NCBI RefSeq assembly: GCF_030818895.1
Contig: NZ_JAUTBA010000001.1
Coordinates: 2,356,001-2,420,000, forward strand
Direction of reading: 5' to 3'
Length of the DNA: 64,000 bases
Source of the DNA: Sphingobacterium zeae
GTDB taxonomy: Bacteria; Bacteroidota; Bacteroidia; Sphingobacteriales; Sphingobacteriaceae
Below are positions 35,408-44,730 of this stretch, in pieces. Position numbers and translations under genes: made by a program. How positions within the stretch are numbered: the stretch's first letter is position 1; each line of letters begins with the position of its first letter. Below the pieces are notes generated by a model. The model was given only the letters and a program-made list of their open reading frames with translations. It was not told the origin of the DNA and made no database searches.

Positions 35408-35869
35408 TTATGTTTTTTTCGGATGGATATGCATTTTAGTCAATAGAATTTTTCCTTTAATAAGCTCATCATTAAATTGGCCAACGGTCGTTTTTTGAAG
35501 CATTTCCGAAAGGTTATTGCGTATGGTCTTGAACTCGTGGTGTAGGGGGCAAGGATACTGTTCGGAACAAAATTCAAGTCCCATGCCGCAGCCAACAAAA
35601 AGGCTTTCACCATCGATAGCTTTAACGACTTCAGACAGTGGTGTAGACATATCTCCATGGTCGAGGTAGAATCCACCACCAGGTCCTTTCATGGAGCGAA
35701 TAATACCGGCTCTGCTTAGATTCTGTAATATCTTACCTAGAAAAGCTTCCGGAGAATGAATGCTTTCAGCTATTTCTTTTATGCCAACACGCTTATTCTC
35801 CTGAGAGCTTTGAGCGATAAAAAAAACTGCCCGTATTCCATATTCACAAGTTTTAGAAAAAATGCCCAT
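35408..35869 (-). CDS. NsrR-like Rrf2-family regulator
   Basis: A 153-residue Rrf2-family transcription factor. The N-terminal winged helix has EYGIRAVFFIAQSS and SPEAFLGKILQNLSRAGIIRSMKGPGGG. Three cysteines in C-X6-C-X5-C spacing (GCGMGLEFCSEQYPCPLHHEF) form the iron-sulfur ligand set expected of NsrR or IscR. Position directly downstream of hmp points to an NO sensor that represses flavohemoglobin. It has its own promoter, after the hmp terminator. Symbol nsrR is not assigned because Rrf2 subfamilies are hard to separate by eye. Confidence 0.85.
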   Translation of the reverse strand: MGIFSKTCEYGIRAVFFIAQSSQENKRVGIKEIAESIHSPEAFLGKILQNLSRAGIIRSMKGPGGGFYLDHGDMSTPLSEVVKAIDGESLFVGCGMGLEFCSEQYPCPLHHEFKTIRNNLSEMLQKTTVGQFNDELIKGKILLTKMHIHPKKT

Positions 35870-35886
35870 AATTTTCTTGCTTTTTG

Positions 35887-35894
35887 CAAATGTA
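35887..35894 (-). promoter_or_regulatory. Promoter -7 element and putative operator of the Rrf2 gene
   Basis: TACATTTG on the minus strand fits TAnnTTTG and ends about 17 bases before the ATG. The overlapping TTTGCAAATG (35884-35893) is also found in the hmp leader, suggesting autoregulation. Confidence 0.5.
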
Positions 35895-35898
35895 CAAA

Positions 35899-35946
35899 AT
35901 CAAAAATAGCCATCCGCTAATGATTACAAATTAGGGATGACTATTT
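35899..35946 (-). terminator. Probable terminator between hmp and the Rrf2 gene
   Basis: Stem AAATAGCCATCC / GGATGACTATTT with one mismatch and a 19-base loop, followed on the minus strand by TTTTTGATTTTG. It begins about 20 bases past the hmp stop. Confidence 0.65.
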
Positions 35947-35965
35947 AAGGGATGGGGTGCAGCTG

Positions 35966-37168
35966 TTAATTTAATGGCAAAGATGCCGGGCCAAATTCCT
36001 CGAAATGTATGTTGTCAATATCAACACCCTGAGTGGTTAAATATTGAAAGTGTTTTTTAATAAAGCCAGATGGGCCACAAAGGTAATAGTTTGCTTCCTG
36101 TGGAAGATGAGCGGCGTCTATCTTAGCCAGATCGACCCAGCCCTCGATTACGTTCGTACCTACATCTACTGCCTCATCGTAGAAAGAAAAAGTAATCATA
36201 TGCTGCTGCTGGCTTTCCAATGTTTTTATCCTTTCTTTAAATGCGTGAAAATGCGGATTTCTACAACCGTGGATCCAGGTTACAGGTGTCGATTTTTTCT
36301 TGTCAGCCAACTGTTCCAGCATGGCAATTAATGGAGTCTGGCCGACACCGCCACTAATAAACACATGCGGTTTTTCATTCTCCATTAGCAGAAAAGAACC
36401 TGTTGGCGCTGTGAGTTCTAGTTGTTTGCCCACCTCCAAGTATTGGTGTAAAAAATTGCTCACCATACCCTCGGGCTTTCCTTCAGGAACTTCTCGTTTC
36501 ACAGAAATCCGAAGATACTCGCCATTGCTAGCGTCTGAAAGACTATATTGTCTTGGTTGGTAGAGCTGTAATTCAGGAAGAAACACGCGTACACTGACGT
36601 ACTGGCCTGCCTCATGTTTCGGGACGGGGCCACCATCCGTCGGTTTGAGATAAATAGATTGGATCTCGGAAGTCTCATAAACCATTTTTACAATCGTAAA
36701 TGGTTTCCAGCCTGTCCATCCACCATCTTTTATAATCATTTGATCGTACAGATCCTTTTCCATTCCGATCATCAAGTCTGCTAATTGGAAATAGGCAACT
36801 TTCCAGGCTTCAATAAGTTCCTTTGTCGCAGCATCACCCAATACTTCCTGTATAGAAGCCAATAGATGCTTACCAACAAGCTGATAATGCTCGGGGCGAA
36901 TATTTAGGCTACTGTGTTTTTGTCCAATATGCTTTACTGCAGATAGAAGAACCATAGGGTTTTCGATATGCTCTGCATAGGCCAACACGGCGTTAGCCAA
37001 CGCCGTTTGTTGTCTCGTATTTTCTTGGTTTCCCATATTGAAAATATGTCTAAGCTCGGGATTATGCCTGAACATACGTTTGTAAAAATAACTGGTAAGC
37101 GCTATACCATGTTCTTTTAAAACAGGAACAGTACTCTTTACTAATTCTTTTTGTGCTTCAGTAATCAT
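35966..37168 (-). CDS. hmp: Nitric oxide dioxygenase (flavohemoglobin)
   Basis: Detoxifies NO to nitrate using O2 and NADH. From ATG at 37168 (MITEAQKELVKSTVPVL) it is 400 residues, the normal length. The globin domain (about 1-140) holds the proximal histidine region KHSSLNIRPEHY; the reductase part holds the FAD motif PRQYSLS, GQYVSVRV and the NADH-binding ISGGVGQTPLIAML. A frame reading from 37276 would run through the promoter and is rejected. The next gene encodes an NsrR-like sensor. Confidence 0.96.
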   Translation of the reverse strand: MITEAQKELVKSTVPVLKEHGIALTSYFYKRMFRHNPELRHIFNMGNQENTRQQTALANAVLAYAEHIENPMVLLSAVKHIGQKHSSLNIRPEHYQLVGKHLLASIQEVLGDAATKELIEAWKVAYFQLADLMIGMEKDLYDQMIIKDGGWTGWKPFTIVKMVYETSEIQSIYLKPTDGGPVPKHEAGQYVSVRVFLPELQLYQPRQYSLSDASNGEYLRISVKREVPEGKPEGMVSNFLHQYLEVGKQLELTAPTGSFLLMENEKPHVFISGGVGQTPLIAMLEQLADKKKSTPVTWIHGCRNPHFHAFKERIKTLESQQQHMITFSFYDEAVDVGTNVIEGWVDLAKIDAAHLPQEANYYLCGPSGFIKKHFQYLTTQGVDIDNIHFEEFGPASLPLN

Positions 37169-37266
37169 GATAAAATATTTAAATAGCTTTTTATCTTTTA
37201 TTTGATCGGAATAAAAAATGAAAAAAATCCGCTCGCTGTGAGGAATTTTGAAAACCTTGATAGGAT

Positions 37267-37333
37267 TCATTTGCAAATGACTATCGACACAAAAATATAA
37301 ATTTAATAATAAAAGACAAAAAGATCTTTTATT
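37267..37333 (-). promoter_or_regulatory. hmp promoter with two candidate operators
   Basis: On the minus strand: a -33 TTTG (37317-37320), 19-base spacer, and -7 TATTTTTG (37290-37297), an excellent fit. An inverted repeat AATAAAAGA / TCTTTTATT (37308-37333) covers the -33 element, and a 14-bp perfect palindrome TCATTTGCAAATGA (37267-37280) lies just past the start point. Either could bind the Rrf2-family regulator. Confidence 0.65.
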
Positions 37334-37395
37334 TTATTGTAATTGTTGAGCTAGCAAACAGTCGAGGCGTTTAGTTCGATCTGGACCGCTTTAGG

Positions 37396-38235
37396 CTATT
37401 CCCAGGTTTTTAGGTTTTTCGGATAAAATGTCCATTCAGGAGTTTTTATCAGGTCTTGATCTATATCATACCAGGGACTGAGTTTGCTATCGTTCCAATT
37501 GTTTAAAATTTGTATATCTTGAGCTGGCATGTAGCTTTGGGCGAGCAGCACAATTGTCTTCCCACTATTATCCTTGGCCAGATCAACAACGATAACTGCA
37601 TGGCCAATGGGCGACCCTTTTTGAATGAAAGTGTCTCCAATTTTAACTTCTTGGGTAGTCTTTACATGATGAAGTTCGTCGTGTAGTGAAGCGGTATTAG
37701 CGTAGGCGAAGATGTACTCCAAGTACTTCCAATAGGTTGGGTAGGAGTAGTCTCCCTTTGCGTAGTTTGTATAGGCTCGGGGTTTGCCATCAGAGAGAAA
37801 GTTGAATTTTATATCCTTATAGCGCTTTTGTCCGTATAAATAATCCGCCCGGAGCCGCATGACTGCATCGGCACACTGATGTAAATCTCGTTTTCCTATG
37901 TCCAGTTTTACAACACTATTGTAGATATTTTGTCTAGGTTTAATCTTTCCATTGTAATAATGTACCTCCCGATCGATAGGGTAAAGTGGAAGATTTTCAA
38001 GGAAATTTCCAAATGCATCAGCTTTGTATTGCAACCTTTTGAATCCTTCTGGTAATAAAAAACGTGATCTGACCGTCATTCCATTGGGGTCAATAAATTG
38101 ATTTCCGTTAGTCCGTATAGCTTCCTTGGATGCTGAATCGATAGCTTGTGTTTTCGACGCAGTGATATTGGGCTGTCCACAACCTAGGAAAATCTGACAA
38201 GAGAATAAGGGAATGAGTATAGATAGTGGTCTCAT
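37396..38235 (-). CDS. DUF4846 lipoprotein
   Basis: A 279-residue protein of the DUF4846 family. The N terminus MRPLSILIPLFSCQIFLGC is a lipoprotein signal with a lipobox ending LGC. Family-typical segments follow: RFLLPEGFKRLQYKADAFG, KLDIGKRDLHQCADAVMRLRA, FSYAN-like WKYLEYIFAYANTASLHDEL, GHAVIVVDLAKDNSGKTIV, and AQSYMPAQDIQILNNW followed by SPWYDIDQD. The function is unknown; the His-Ala-Val and Cys/Arg motifs suggest an enzyme. It is divergent from the large polysaccharide synthase fusion 158 bases away. Confidence 0.87.
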   Translation of the reverse strand: MRPLSILIPLFSCQIFLGCGQPNITASKTQAIDSASKEAIRTNGNQFIDPNGMTVRSRFLLPEGFKRLQYKADAFGNFLENLPLYPIDREVHYYNGKIKPRQNIYNSVVKLDIGKRDLHQCADAVMRLRADYLYGQKRYKDIKFNFLSDGKPRAYTNYAKGDYSYPTYWKYLEYIFAYANTASLHDELHHVKTTQEVKIGDTFIQKGSPIGHAVIVVDLAKDNSGKTIVLLAQSYMPAQDIQILNNWNDSKLSPWYDIDQDLIKTPEWTFYPKNLKTWE

Positions 38236-38393
38236 ATTTCTACGTAGCGTATTGTAATCTAGCGAATATACTTAATTTTAAGCGGAAATCGAGCGAGGAA
38301 TAGAGCTTTAAAATTAAGAAATTTTTAAGCTATTGATTGGCCCTTTGGATCATTTTCTGATGTAGCTTAGCCGAAGTTAATAAGAATACGATT

Positions 38394-41300
38394 ATGTCAG
38401 AAAAACAGATTTTTCAGACGTCAAGCAAAAAGCGCTGGTACGCTTTTTCATGGATGAGCAGGGCATTGGTAATTGGTTTGATCATTGGTGTTATCGGTGT
38501 CGTTTATACATTGGGTAAGATCCAGATTCCTCCGTTTCCAACAATTAATACCAACACGCCGTTGACTGAAAAGTCTACTGCAAGATTAAAGAAATCAAAG
38601 CGATTCAAGGAATTTACCATTCTAAAATCCGAATTGGAGAAGATCAAACACGATCGTGATCTCAAGCATCTAAAACATATTGGCTCAAAAAGTAGGATCA
38701 ATATGGGATTTTACGTCAGTTCCTGGTCAAACGAAGTCCGTGAGCAGTCCCTATCTGATTTACGGCGCAACATCGGTCATTTGGATATGGTCGCCATGGA
38801 GTCATTTTTTACAGTACCCAATCAGGATACGGTGGTAGATAAAGCAGATACTGCCGCGCTTAAGGTTATTCATCAGTATAAGCGTAAAGCTATCGCACAG
38901 ATTTCAAATTTCAGTGGTAATGATTTTGACGGGCAAACCGTAAAAGCAATCTTAGTGGATCCAGATAAACAACAACGTTTTATAGACGACATCCTTCTTA
39001 AAGTGAAGCGCAATGGTTTTGCAGGCATAAATATCGACTTTGAGAATTTACAGTTGGATGACCACCAGCCATTAAACGATTTTATGGCCCATATCTATAC
39101 CGTATTTCATACGGAGGGCCTGCTTGTCACGCAAGATATTTCGCCCGAAAATGATGATTACGACCCGATTGCCTTGCAGAAATATAATGATTACATTATC
39201 TTAATGGCCTATGATCAGCATTCTATTGAAAGTAATGCAGGCGCTATCTCCCATCAGGCATGGGTCGAAAAAAATCTCGATGAGCTCTGCAGTAAGGTCG
39301 ACGCGGACAAGGTAATTTTGGCGTTGGCATGTTATGGCTATGATTGGCCTAAAGGTAGTGTTGGACAGACATTGACTTATGATAATGCCGTCATTTTGGC
39401 GCATAATTACAATGCCAAGATTGCTTTTGATCCCGAATCGGCAAATCTAAGTTTTAATTATACCGACGGAGGAGGAATGTACCACGATGTTTACTTCACA
39501 GATGCAGCAACCTATTTTAATCTTATCCGTGAAGCTGATGACTGGGGATTAGCCGGTATTGCTCTTTGGCGTTTGGGTAGTGAAGATGCCCGATTATGGT
39601 CTTTTATTTCAAGATCATTAAGTCAAGAAAGCTTAAAGAAAGATCCATTTGACTTTGGAAAGATACAACACATCCTTGTTGGAGGGATTCAATATATTGG
39701 CGATGGGGAAATTTTGGATTTGGTGAATAGTCCCGCCCCCGGGGAAGTTAAATTTACTTACGATCCACTGACGCTAATGATTCAGGACCAAGTGTATGTA
39801 AAAACACCGAGTAATTACGTTATTAAGCGCTTTGGAGAAAGAGACAAGACGGTGGTGCTCACATTCGATGATGGGCCTGATCCAACATACACACCGCAAG
39901 TATTGGACATCTTAAAAAAAGAACGTGTTCCGGGAGCTTTCTTTCTTGTGGGTGTGATGGCTGAGAAAAATATGGATCTGGTCCGTCGCGAATACCAGGA
40001 GGGACATGAAATCGGTAACCATACTTTTTTTCACCCCGATATGTCCACAATAGGGCCAAATCGTGTTAAGTTTGAGTTGAACGCCACCCGAAAGATCATT
40101 GAATGTATAACCGGTCATAGTACAATTCTTTTCAGAGCTCCTTTTAATGCGGATGCCGAACCACAGACGGTGGCCGAAATTCTGCCCGTGGCCCAGAGCC
40201 GTAAAGAGAACTATATCAATATTGGCGAATATATCGATCCCAACGATTGGTTACCTGGCCGTACAGCAGATGAAGTCTATAATGAAGTCATCAAACAACG
40301 CGATAATGGAAACATTATCCTATTACATGATGCTGGAGGCAATCGAGAAGCGACCATAGCCGCCTTGCCACGTATTATTCATTATTTTAAATCTCATGGA
40401 TATAAATTTGCAACGATTGGTGATTTAATGGGCAAAAAACGAGATGAATTGATGCCACCTGTTGAAAATGCTTCCGATTCGGGATTTAGTGGATCTTCCA
40501 ACCGCTTGTTCTTAGGAACCTTGTTTTATGGTAACATCTTCTTGAATCTGGTTTTTTCCATTGCCATTGTATTGGCAATTTTTAGAACAGCAATGATTGC
40601 TTATTTGGCAATCCGGCAAAAACAAAAAAGTAAAAAAGAGCAATCTCAATTGGTTGTGGATCCTCGGGAGAAGGTAAGTGTGATCATTCCTGCCTATAAT
40701 GAGGAAATAACCGTACTGGCTACGATAAAAAGTCTTTTGAATTTGGATTATCCAGATTATGAATTGGTTTTTGTGGATGACGGATCGAAAGACAAAACGT
40801 TTGAGCTGGTTAGTAAGGTGTATGGCGACCATCCTAAAGTACGGCTGTTTACCAAACAAAATGGGGGCAAAGCTTCTGCGCTTAACTATGGTATCCAACA
40901 ATCCCAAGCGCAGTTTGTACTCTGCATCGATGCCGATACGCAACTAAAGACAGATGCATTAAAACAATTGATGAAGTATTTTAATAAGGGCCAGGTTGCA
41001 GCGGTTGCCGGAAGTGTGAAGGTCGGTAATGTACATAATATTTTGACGCATTGGCAATCGATCGAGTACATCACCTCACAGAATATGGATCGACGAGCGT
41101 TTGATCTGCTCAATATGATATCGGTAGTGCCCGGAGCAATTGGCGCCTTTCGTAAATCCGCTGTTTTGGAGGTGGGTGGATTTACAACCGATACCCTGGC
41201 GGAAGATTGCGATTTAACCATGCGTATATTAAAAGCCGGTTATATCGTTCGGAATGCATCAGAAGCAATTGCGTATACCGAAGCGCCAGATACGGTTGGC

Positions 41301-41816
41301 ATGCTCTTTAAGCAAAGATTCCGCTGGAGTTTTGGTGTATTGCAAAGTTTTTGGAAGAATAAACAGACCTTATTAAATCCTAGATACGGCTATTTTGGTA
41401 TGGTTGGAATGCCCAATATTCTGATCTTTCAGATCATACTACCGCTATTTGCGCCTTTGGCGGATATATTTATGTTGTTCTCCTTGGTGAGCGGTCTTTT
41501 CTCCCTAAGTGAGGTAAATGGTATCAGCTGGACAGGAATTGCAGGACTGTTTTCATTGCATACCGGTTTTGGTCAGGTGATGTTCTATTACTTCCTTTTT
41601 GTGGTCGTCGATATTTTCTTTGCGGCTATTGCGTTTAAGTTGGAAGGCGAAAAGCTCGTCAGTTTAATTTATTTGTTTCCACAACGTTTTTTCTGGCGCC
41701 AACTGATGTATTTCGTTTTATTCAAGTCGGTCAGAAAAGCCATTAAAGGAGAATTAAATACATGGGGTACTTTGAAACGAACTGGAGGCGTGAAGCAGGT
41801 CACAGCAAGTGAATAG
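38394..41816 (+). CDS. GH18-like / NodB deacetylase / GT2 fusion, polysaccharide synthase
   Basis: A 1140-residue three-part membrane protein. An N-terminal membrane helix (about 20-43) is followed by a GH18-type barrel (about 95-420; catalytic strand GINIDFENL near 212) and a NodB polysaccharide deacetylase domain (about 485-690) with TFDDGPDPTYT, NHTFFHPD, RAPFNADAEP and LLHDAGG. A membrane segment near 705-735 leads to a GT2 domain (about 755-1000) with VSVIIPAYNEE, DADTQL, EDCDLTMRILKAG and QRFRWSFG, then membrane helices to the end. Topology places hydrolase and deacetylase outside and synthase inside, like PgaB and PgaC of poly-N-acetylglucosamine export in one chain. The product polymer is inferred. 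Confidence 0.9.
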   Translation: MSEKQIFQTSSKKRWYAFSWMSRALVIGLIIGVIGVVYTLGKIQIPPFPTINTNTPLTEKSTARLKKSKRFKEFTILKSELEKIKHDRDLKHLKHIGSKSRINMGFYVSSWSNEVREQSLSDLRRNIGHLDMVAMESFFTVPNQDTVVDKADTAALKVIHQYKRKAIAQISNFSGNDFDGQTVKAILVDPDKQQRFIDDILLKVKRNGFAGINIDFENLQLDDHQPLNDFMAHIYTVFHTEGLLVTQDISPENDDYDPIALQKYNDYIILMAYDQHSIESNAGAISHQAWVEKNLDELCSKVDADKVILALACYGYDWPKGSVGQTLTYDNAVILAHNYNAKIAFDPESANLSFNYTDGGGMYHDVYFTDAATYFNLIREADDWGLAGIALWRLGSEDARLWSFISRSLSQESLKKDPFDFGKIQHILVGGIQYIGDGEILDLVNSPAPGEVKFTYDPLTLMIQDQVYVKTPSNYVIKRFGERDKTVVLTFDDGPDPTYTPQVLDILKKERVPGAFFLVGVMAEKNMDLVRREYQEGHEIGNHTFFHPDMSTIGPNRVKFELNATRKIIECITGHSTILFRAPFNADAEPQTVAEILPVAQSRKENYINIGEYIDPNDWLPGRTADEVYNEVIKQRDNGNIILLHDAGGNREATIAALPRIIHYFKSHGYKFATIGDLMGKKRDELMPPVENASDSGFSGSSNRLFLGTLFYGNIFLNLVFSIAIVLAIFRTAMIAYLAIRQKQKSKKEQSQLVVDPREKVSVIIPAYNEEITVLATIKSLLNLDYPDYELVFVDDGSKDKTFELVSKVYGDHPKVRLFTKQNGGKASALNYGIQQSQAQFVLCIDADTQLKTDALKQLMKYFNKGQVAAVAGSVKVGNVHNILTHWQSIEYITSQNMDRRAFDLLNMISVVPGAIGAFRKSAVLEVGGFTTDTLAEDCDLTMRILKAGYIVRNASEAIAYTEAPDTVGMLFKQRFRWSFGVLQSFWKNKQTLLNPRYGYFGMVGMPNILIFQIILPLFAPLADIFMLFSLVSGLFSLSEVNGISWTGIAGLFSLHTGFGQVMFYYFLFVVVDIFFAAIAFKLEGEKLVSLIYLFPQRFFWRQLMYFVLFKSVRKAIKGELNTWGTLKRTGGVKQVTASE

Positions 41817-41952
41817 AAAATACTTATTGACAGCGAAAGCATTGGATCGGCATGACATACTGTATGAGCACCACTATCCTTTGCTAAAAAGTATACTGAG
41901 TATTTTTATTTGATCTCAGGATTAGTTACTTTCAATAAAAATAAGAAGAACG

Positions 41953-43476
41953 ATGAAGATACTATCCGCTCAGCAAATGAGGAGTGTTGATGGCGAAACT
42001 TTAAAGGATCAAGGTGTCAACAGCCTGGATCTTATGGAGCGTGCCGCAACTGGTGTTTTTGAGGAAGTTAAAAGACTTCATCCCAAGGTGGAGTGTGAAA
42101 CTTTTTACATTTTTTGTGGCAAAGGGAACAATGGTGGTGATGGTCTGGTGCTTGCTCGCTTATTGAGTCAAGAGCAGGCAGTGGTAGAGGTCTATCTCAT
42201 CGATGTGGAGGAGTATTCCGCTGACAATCTTGCTAATCAAAAGCGTTTGTCCAACCAGGTAATCCAAAAGATCAATCCCGAAGAGCAGGTGGTTATTCCT
42301 AGCAGTGCAATCGTATTGGATTGCCTTTTTGGTTACGGGTTAAATACAGTACTCACAGCAGAATGGAACGGTATTATTTCTAGTATAAATGGATGCGGTG
42401 CAAGAATCTACTCTGTGGATATGCCTTCTGGGCTTCTCGCGGATAAAAATACACCACCTGAAGCTCTAGTTGTTAGGGCAGACTTGGTGTTTACTTTTCA
42501 GGCGCCCAAGCTCGCCCTACTACTGCCAGAAAACCAATGGTATGTCAAAGACTTTAAGGTGTTGGATATCAATCTCAGTCGGCTGGCCATTGACGAAACA
42601 GAAACTAATCTCTTTTATGTTGATCAGCTCCTTGTCGCCGCTTTTTATCGAAAGCGACGGAAATTTGATCATAAAGGGACATTTGGTCATACGTTGATTA
42701 TTGGCGGGAGTAAGGGTAAAATGGGAGCTGTGCAGCTTGCACTACGGGCAGCTCTTCGCGCCGGATGCGGTTTAGCCACAGCATATGTTCCCGCCTCTGG
42801 CAATACGATCTTACAGACTGCTGTGCCCGAAGCAATGATCTTGACAGATCCTGAAACGGATTTTATTAGCCAAATCCCCAACATCACGAGTTATCAGTCT
42901 ATTGGTATCGGTATTGGTATGGGTACAACGCAATATACTATTGATGCCTTAAAGGTATTTATTTCTACTAAAAGTAATACCCCGTTGGTATTAGATGCCG
43001 ATGCATTGAATATTCTTGCTCGAGATCCTGATCTATGGGCATTTGTACCGGCAGAGAGTATATTGACTCCACATCCAAAAGAGCTTAGTCGAATATTAGG
43101 TCCTTGGAAGGATGATTTTGAAAAGATGGAAATGGTGAAAGCTTTCGCCCTCAAACACCAGTTTTATATGCTGGTTAAGGGGGCCAATAGCATGATGGTT
43201 ATGCCCGATGGGACACTCTATTTCAACAGTACAGGGAATGTTGGAATGGCGACGGGTGGCAGTGGCGATATCCTGACTGGTATTATTACAGCGCTTCTAG
43301 GACAGGGGTATTCTTCCAAACAAGCTCTTATTATGGGAGTGTATATCCATGGACGTGCAGCAGATATTGCGGTAGAGAAGATTGGAGTCTATTCCTTGTT
43401 GCCTTCCGATACAATCAACTATCTTTCCAGTGCACTGATTGCAATAGAACAGGAGTATGATGGATTGGTACATTGA
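41953..43476 (+). CDS. nnr: Bifunctional NAD(P)H-hydrate repair enzyme
   Basis: Repairs hydrated NADH and NADPH: the N-terminal epimerase domain (about 1-220; GKGNNGGDGLVLARLL, LDCLFGYGLN) interconverts R and S hydrates and the C-terminal ADP-dependent dehydratase domain (about 225-505; HTLIIGGSKGKMGAVQL, LDADALNILA, LTPHPKELSRIL, MATGGSGDILTGII) removes water. The 507-residue length is that of the fused form. The following GNAT frame overlaps its 3' end by 20 bases. Confidence 0.95.
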   Translation: MKILSAQQMRSVDGETLKDQGVNSLDLMERAATGVFEEVKRLHPKVECETFYIFCGKGNNGGDGLVLARLLSQEQAVVEVYLIDVEEYSADNLANQKRLSNQVIQKINPEEQVVIPSSAIVLDCLFGYGLNTVLTAEWNGIISSINGCGARIYSVDMPSGLLADKNTPPEALVVRADLVFTFQAPKLALLLPENQWYVKDFKVLDINLSRLAIDETETNLFYVDQLLVAAFYRKRRKFDHKGTFGHTLIIGGSKGKMGAVQLALRAALRAGCGLATAYVPASGNTILQTAVPEAMILTDPETDFISQIPNITSYQSIGIGIGMGTTQYTIDALKVFISTKSNTPLVLDADALNILARDPDLWAFVPAESILTPHPKELSRILGPWKDDFEKMEMVKAFALKHQFYMLVKGANSMMVMPDGTLYFNSTGNVGMATGGSGDILTGIITALLGQGYSSKQALIMGVYIHGRAADIAVEKIGVYSLLPSDTINYLSSALIAIEQEYDGLVH

Positions 43477-43858
43477 ACAAGTTTTTGCTGCCCGAACTTG
43501 GAAACTGCGAAAAGAAGTCTTTTCTCCGGGTGGGAAGCTTGGAGAAGTGATGCTAGATGGTGATTTTGAGGGCACGCATTTTGCAGCCTACGATGGAAAT
43601 GATGTCGTTGGTGTTCTCAGCCTAATTTCTCTCGGTGATAACTACAAGATCCATTTTCTTGCCGTTGCTCCACATGTTAGAATGAAGGGGATAGGCACGG
43701 CATTATTAGGCTATGCTACACGATTTATATCTACATTTAACGGTAGAGTTGTGCTAGCCGAAGCCCTTCTTGATCAACAGCACTTTTGGAAAAAGAACGG
43801 TTTTGATGCGGGAAAGCAAAACGATACCACCGTCACCTATTCATTAGCGCTAAGGTAA
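43457..43858 (+). CDS. GNAT-family acetyltransferase overlapping nnr
   Basis: A 133-residue GNAT protein starting MMDWYIEQVFAARTWKL (ATG at 43457 or 43460). It has FAAYDGNDVVGVLSLISL, the acetyl-CoA loop VAPHVRMKGIGTALLGYA, and the end HFWKKNGFDAGKQ. Its first 20 bases overlap the end of nnr in another frame, implying translational coupling. The N-terminal half is close to the ElaA/YjcF style of N-acetyltransferases. Substrate is unknown. Confidence 0.85.
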   Translation: MMDWYIEQVFAARTWKLRKEVFSPGGKLGEVMLDGDFEGTHFAAYDGNDVVGVLSLISLGDNYKIHFLAVAPHVRMKGIGTALLGYATRFISTFNGRVVLAEALLDQQHFWKKNGFDAGKQNDTTVTYSLALR

Positions 43859-43926
43859 TTTTATTCGCCAAGGTCAGTAAAGACAATAATAGGGTGCTCC
43901 CGATCCATCCAGCATGTGTGGCTTTA

Positions 43927-44514
43927 TTAACTTTCGACGTAGTCGATTCGATCCGATTCAGTTATCGGGCGAAGGATCCGGCAAGGATTGCCAGCCGCTA
44001 TGACGTTTGATGGAATATCTTTAGTAACGACTGATCCGGAGCCAATCACCGAATTTGTTCCGATCCGCACGCCGGGATTGATAACAACATGTCCACCTAT
44101 CCATACATTATCTTCGATAACGATTGGCAGCGCAAATTCCCAGCCTTGATTTCTTGCTTCAAAATGAATGGGGTGACCAGCGGTGAATAGGCTCACATTA
44201 GGTCCAAACAGTACGTTATCGCCGATAGTAACTGGAGCACAGTCTAAAATAGTGCAATTATAATTGCTGTAGAAGTTTTCACCAATGGTAATGTTATAGC
44301 CGTAGTCACAACGAAAGGGAGGCTCTAGAAAAAAACGATGTCCTGTTGCGTGAAATAGTTTCTGAATAATCTGTTTTCTAAATTTAATTTGTTTAGGTTC
44401 CGAATCGTTAAATCGCTTAAGCTCTTCTTTGGCGTATTGCCTATCTTTAAATAACTGTCCATCCGAATCAAGGTAGGGAAGGCCAGCAATCATTTTCTCT
44501 TTTGGTGATTTCAT
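43927..44514 (-). CDS. maa: Maltose/galactoside O-acetyltransferase type
   Basis: A 195-residue left-handed-beta-helix acetyltransferase of the Maa/LacA type, with the N-terminal extension KSPKEKMIAGLPYLDSDGQL and hexapeptide turns (ITIGENFYSNYNCTILD, IGDNVLFGPNVSLFTAGHP). The catalytic histidine is in TAGHP, and the last turns are NPGVRIGTNSVIGSGSVVTKD and AAGNPCRILRPI. It would transfer acetyl to a sugar, a substrate not fixed by sequence. It is convergent with the GNAT gene. Confidence 0.9.
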   Translation of the reverse strand: MKSPKEKMIAGLPYLDSDGQLFKDRQYAKEELKRFNDSEPKQIKFRKQIIQKLFHATGHRFFLEPPFRCDYGYNITIGENFYSNYNCTILDCAPVTIGDNVLFGPNVSLFTAGHPIHFEARNQGWEFALPIVIEDNVWIGGHVVINPGVRIGTNSVIGSGSVVTKDIPSNVIAAGNPCRILRPITESDRIDYVES

Positions 44515-44730
44515 TCAGTACTTAGTTTTAAGTGGCAAACATAGATAAATTGATGATTAAATACAATACTAATCTAACGACCGTTCATTGAGGGAATTCA
44601 CTCCCCAAGCACGTTTTCTTTGAAATCTTACTGATGTCACAAAACAATTTTCATCCGAAAAGCATTTAGATAATGTAGCACACGTATGCTTCGGCCCTGT
44701 TCTGGGCTTTATCCAATAATTATTATTTCA

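Noticed and set aside
37169..37276. Upstream extension of hmp
   Set aside because: It would translate through the 14-bp palindrome and leader; the ATG at 37168 gives the normal globin start.
38240..38335. Long CTTAATTTTAAGC / GCTTTAAAATTAAG inverted repeat before the polysaccharide synthase
   Set aside because: One base bulge and a long loop in AT-rich DNA; too weak to call an operator.
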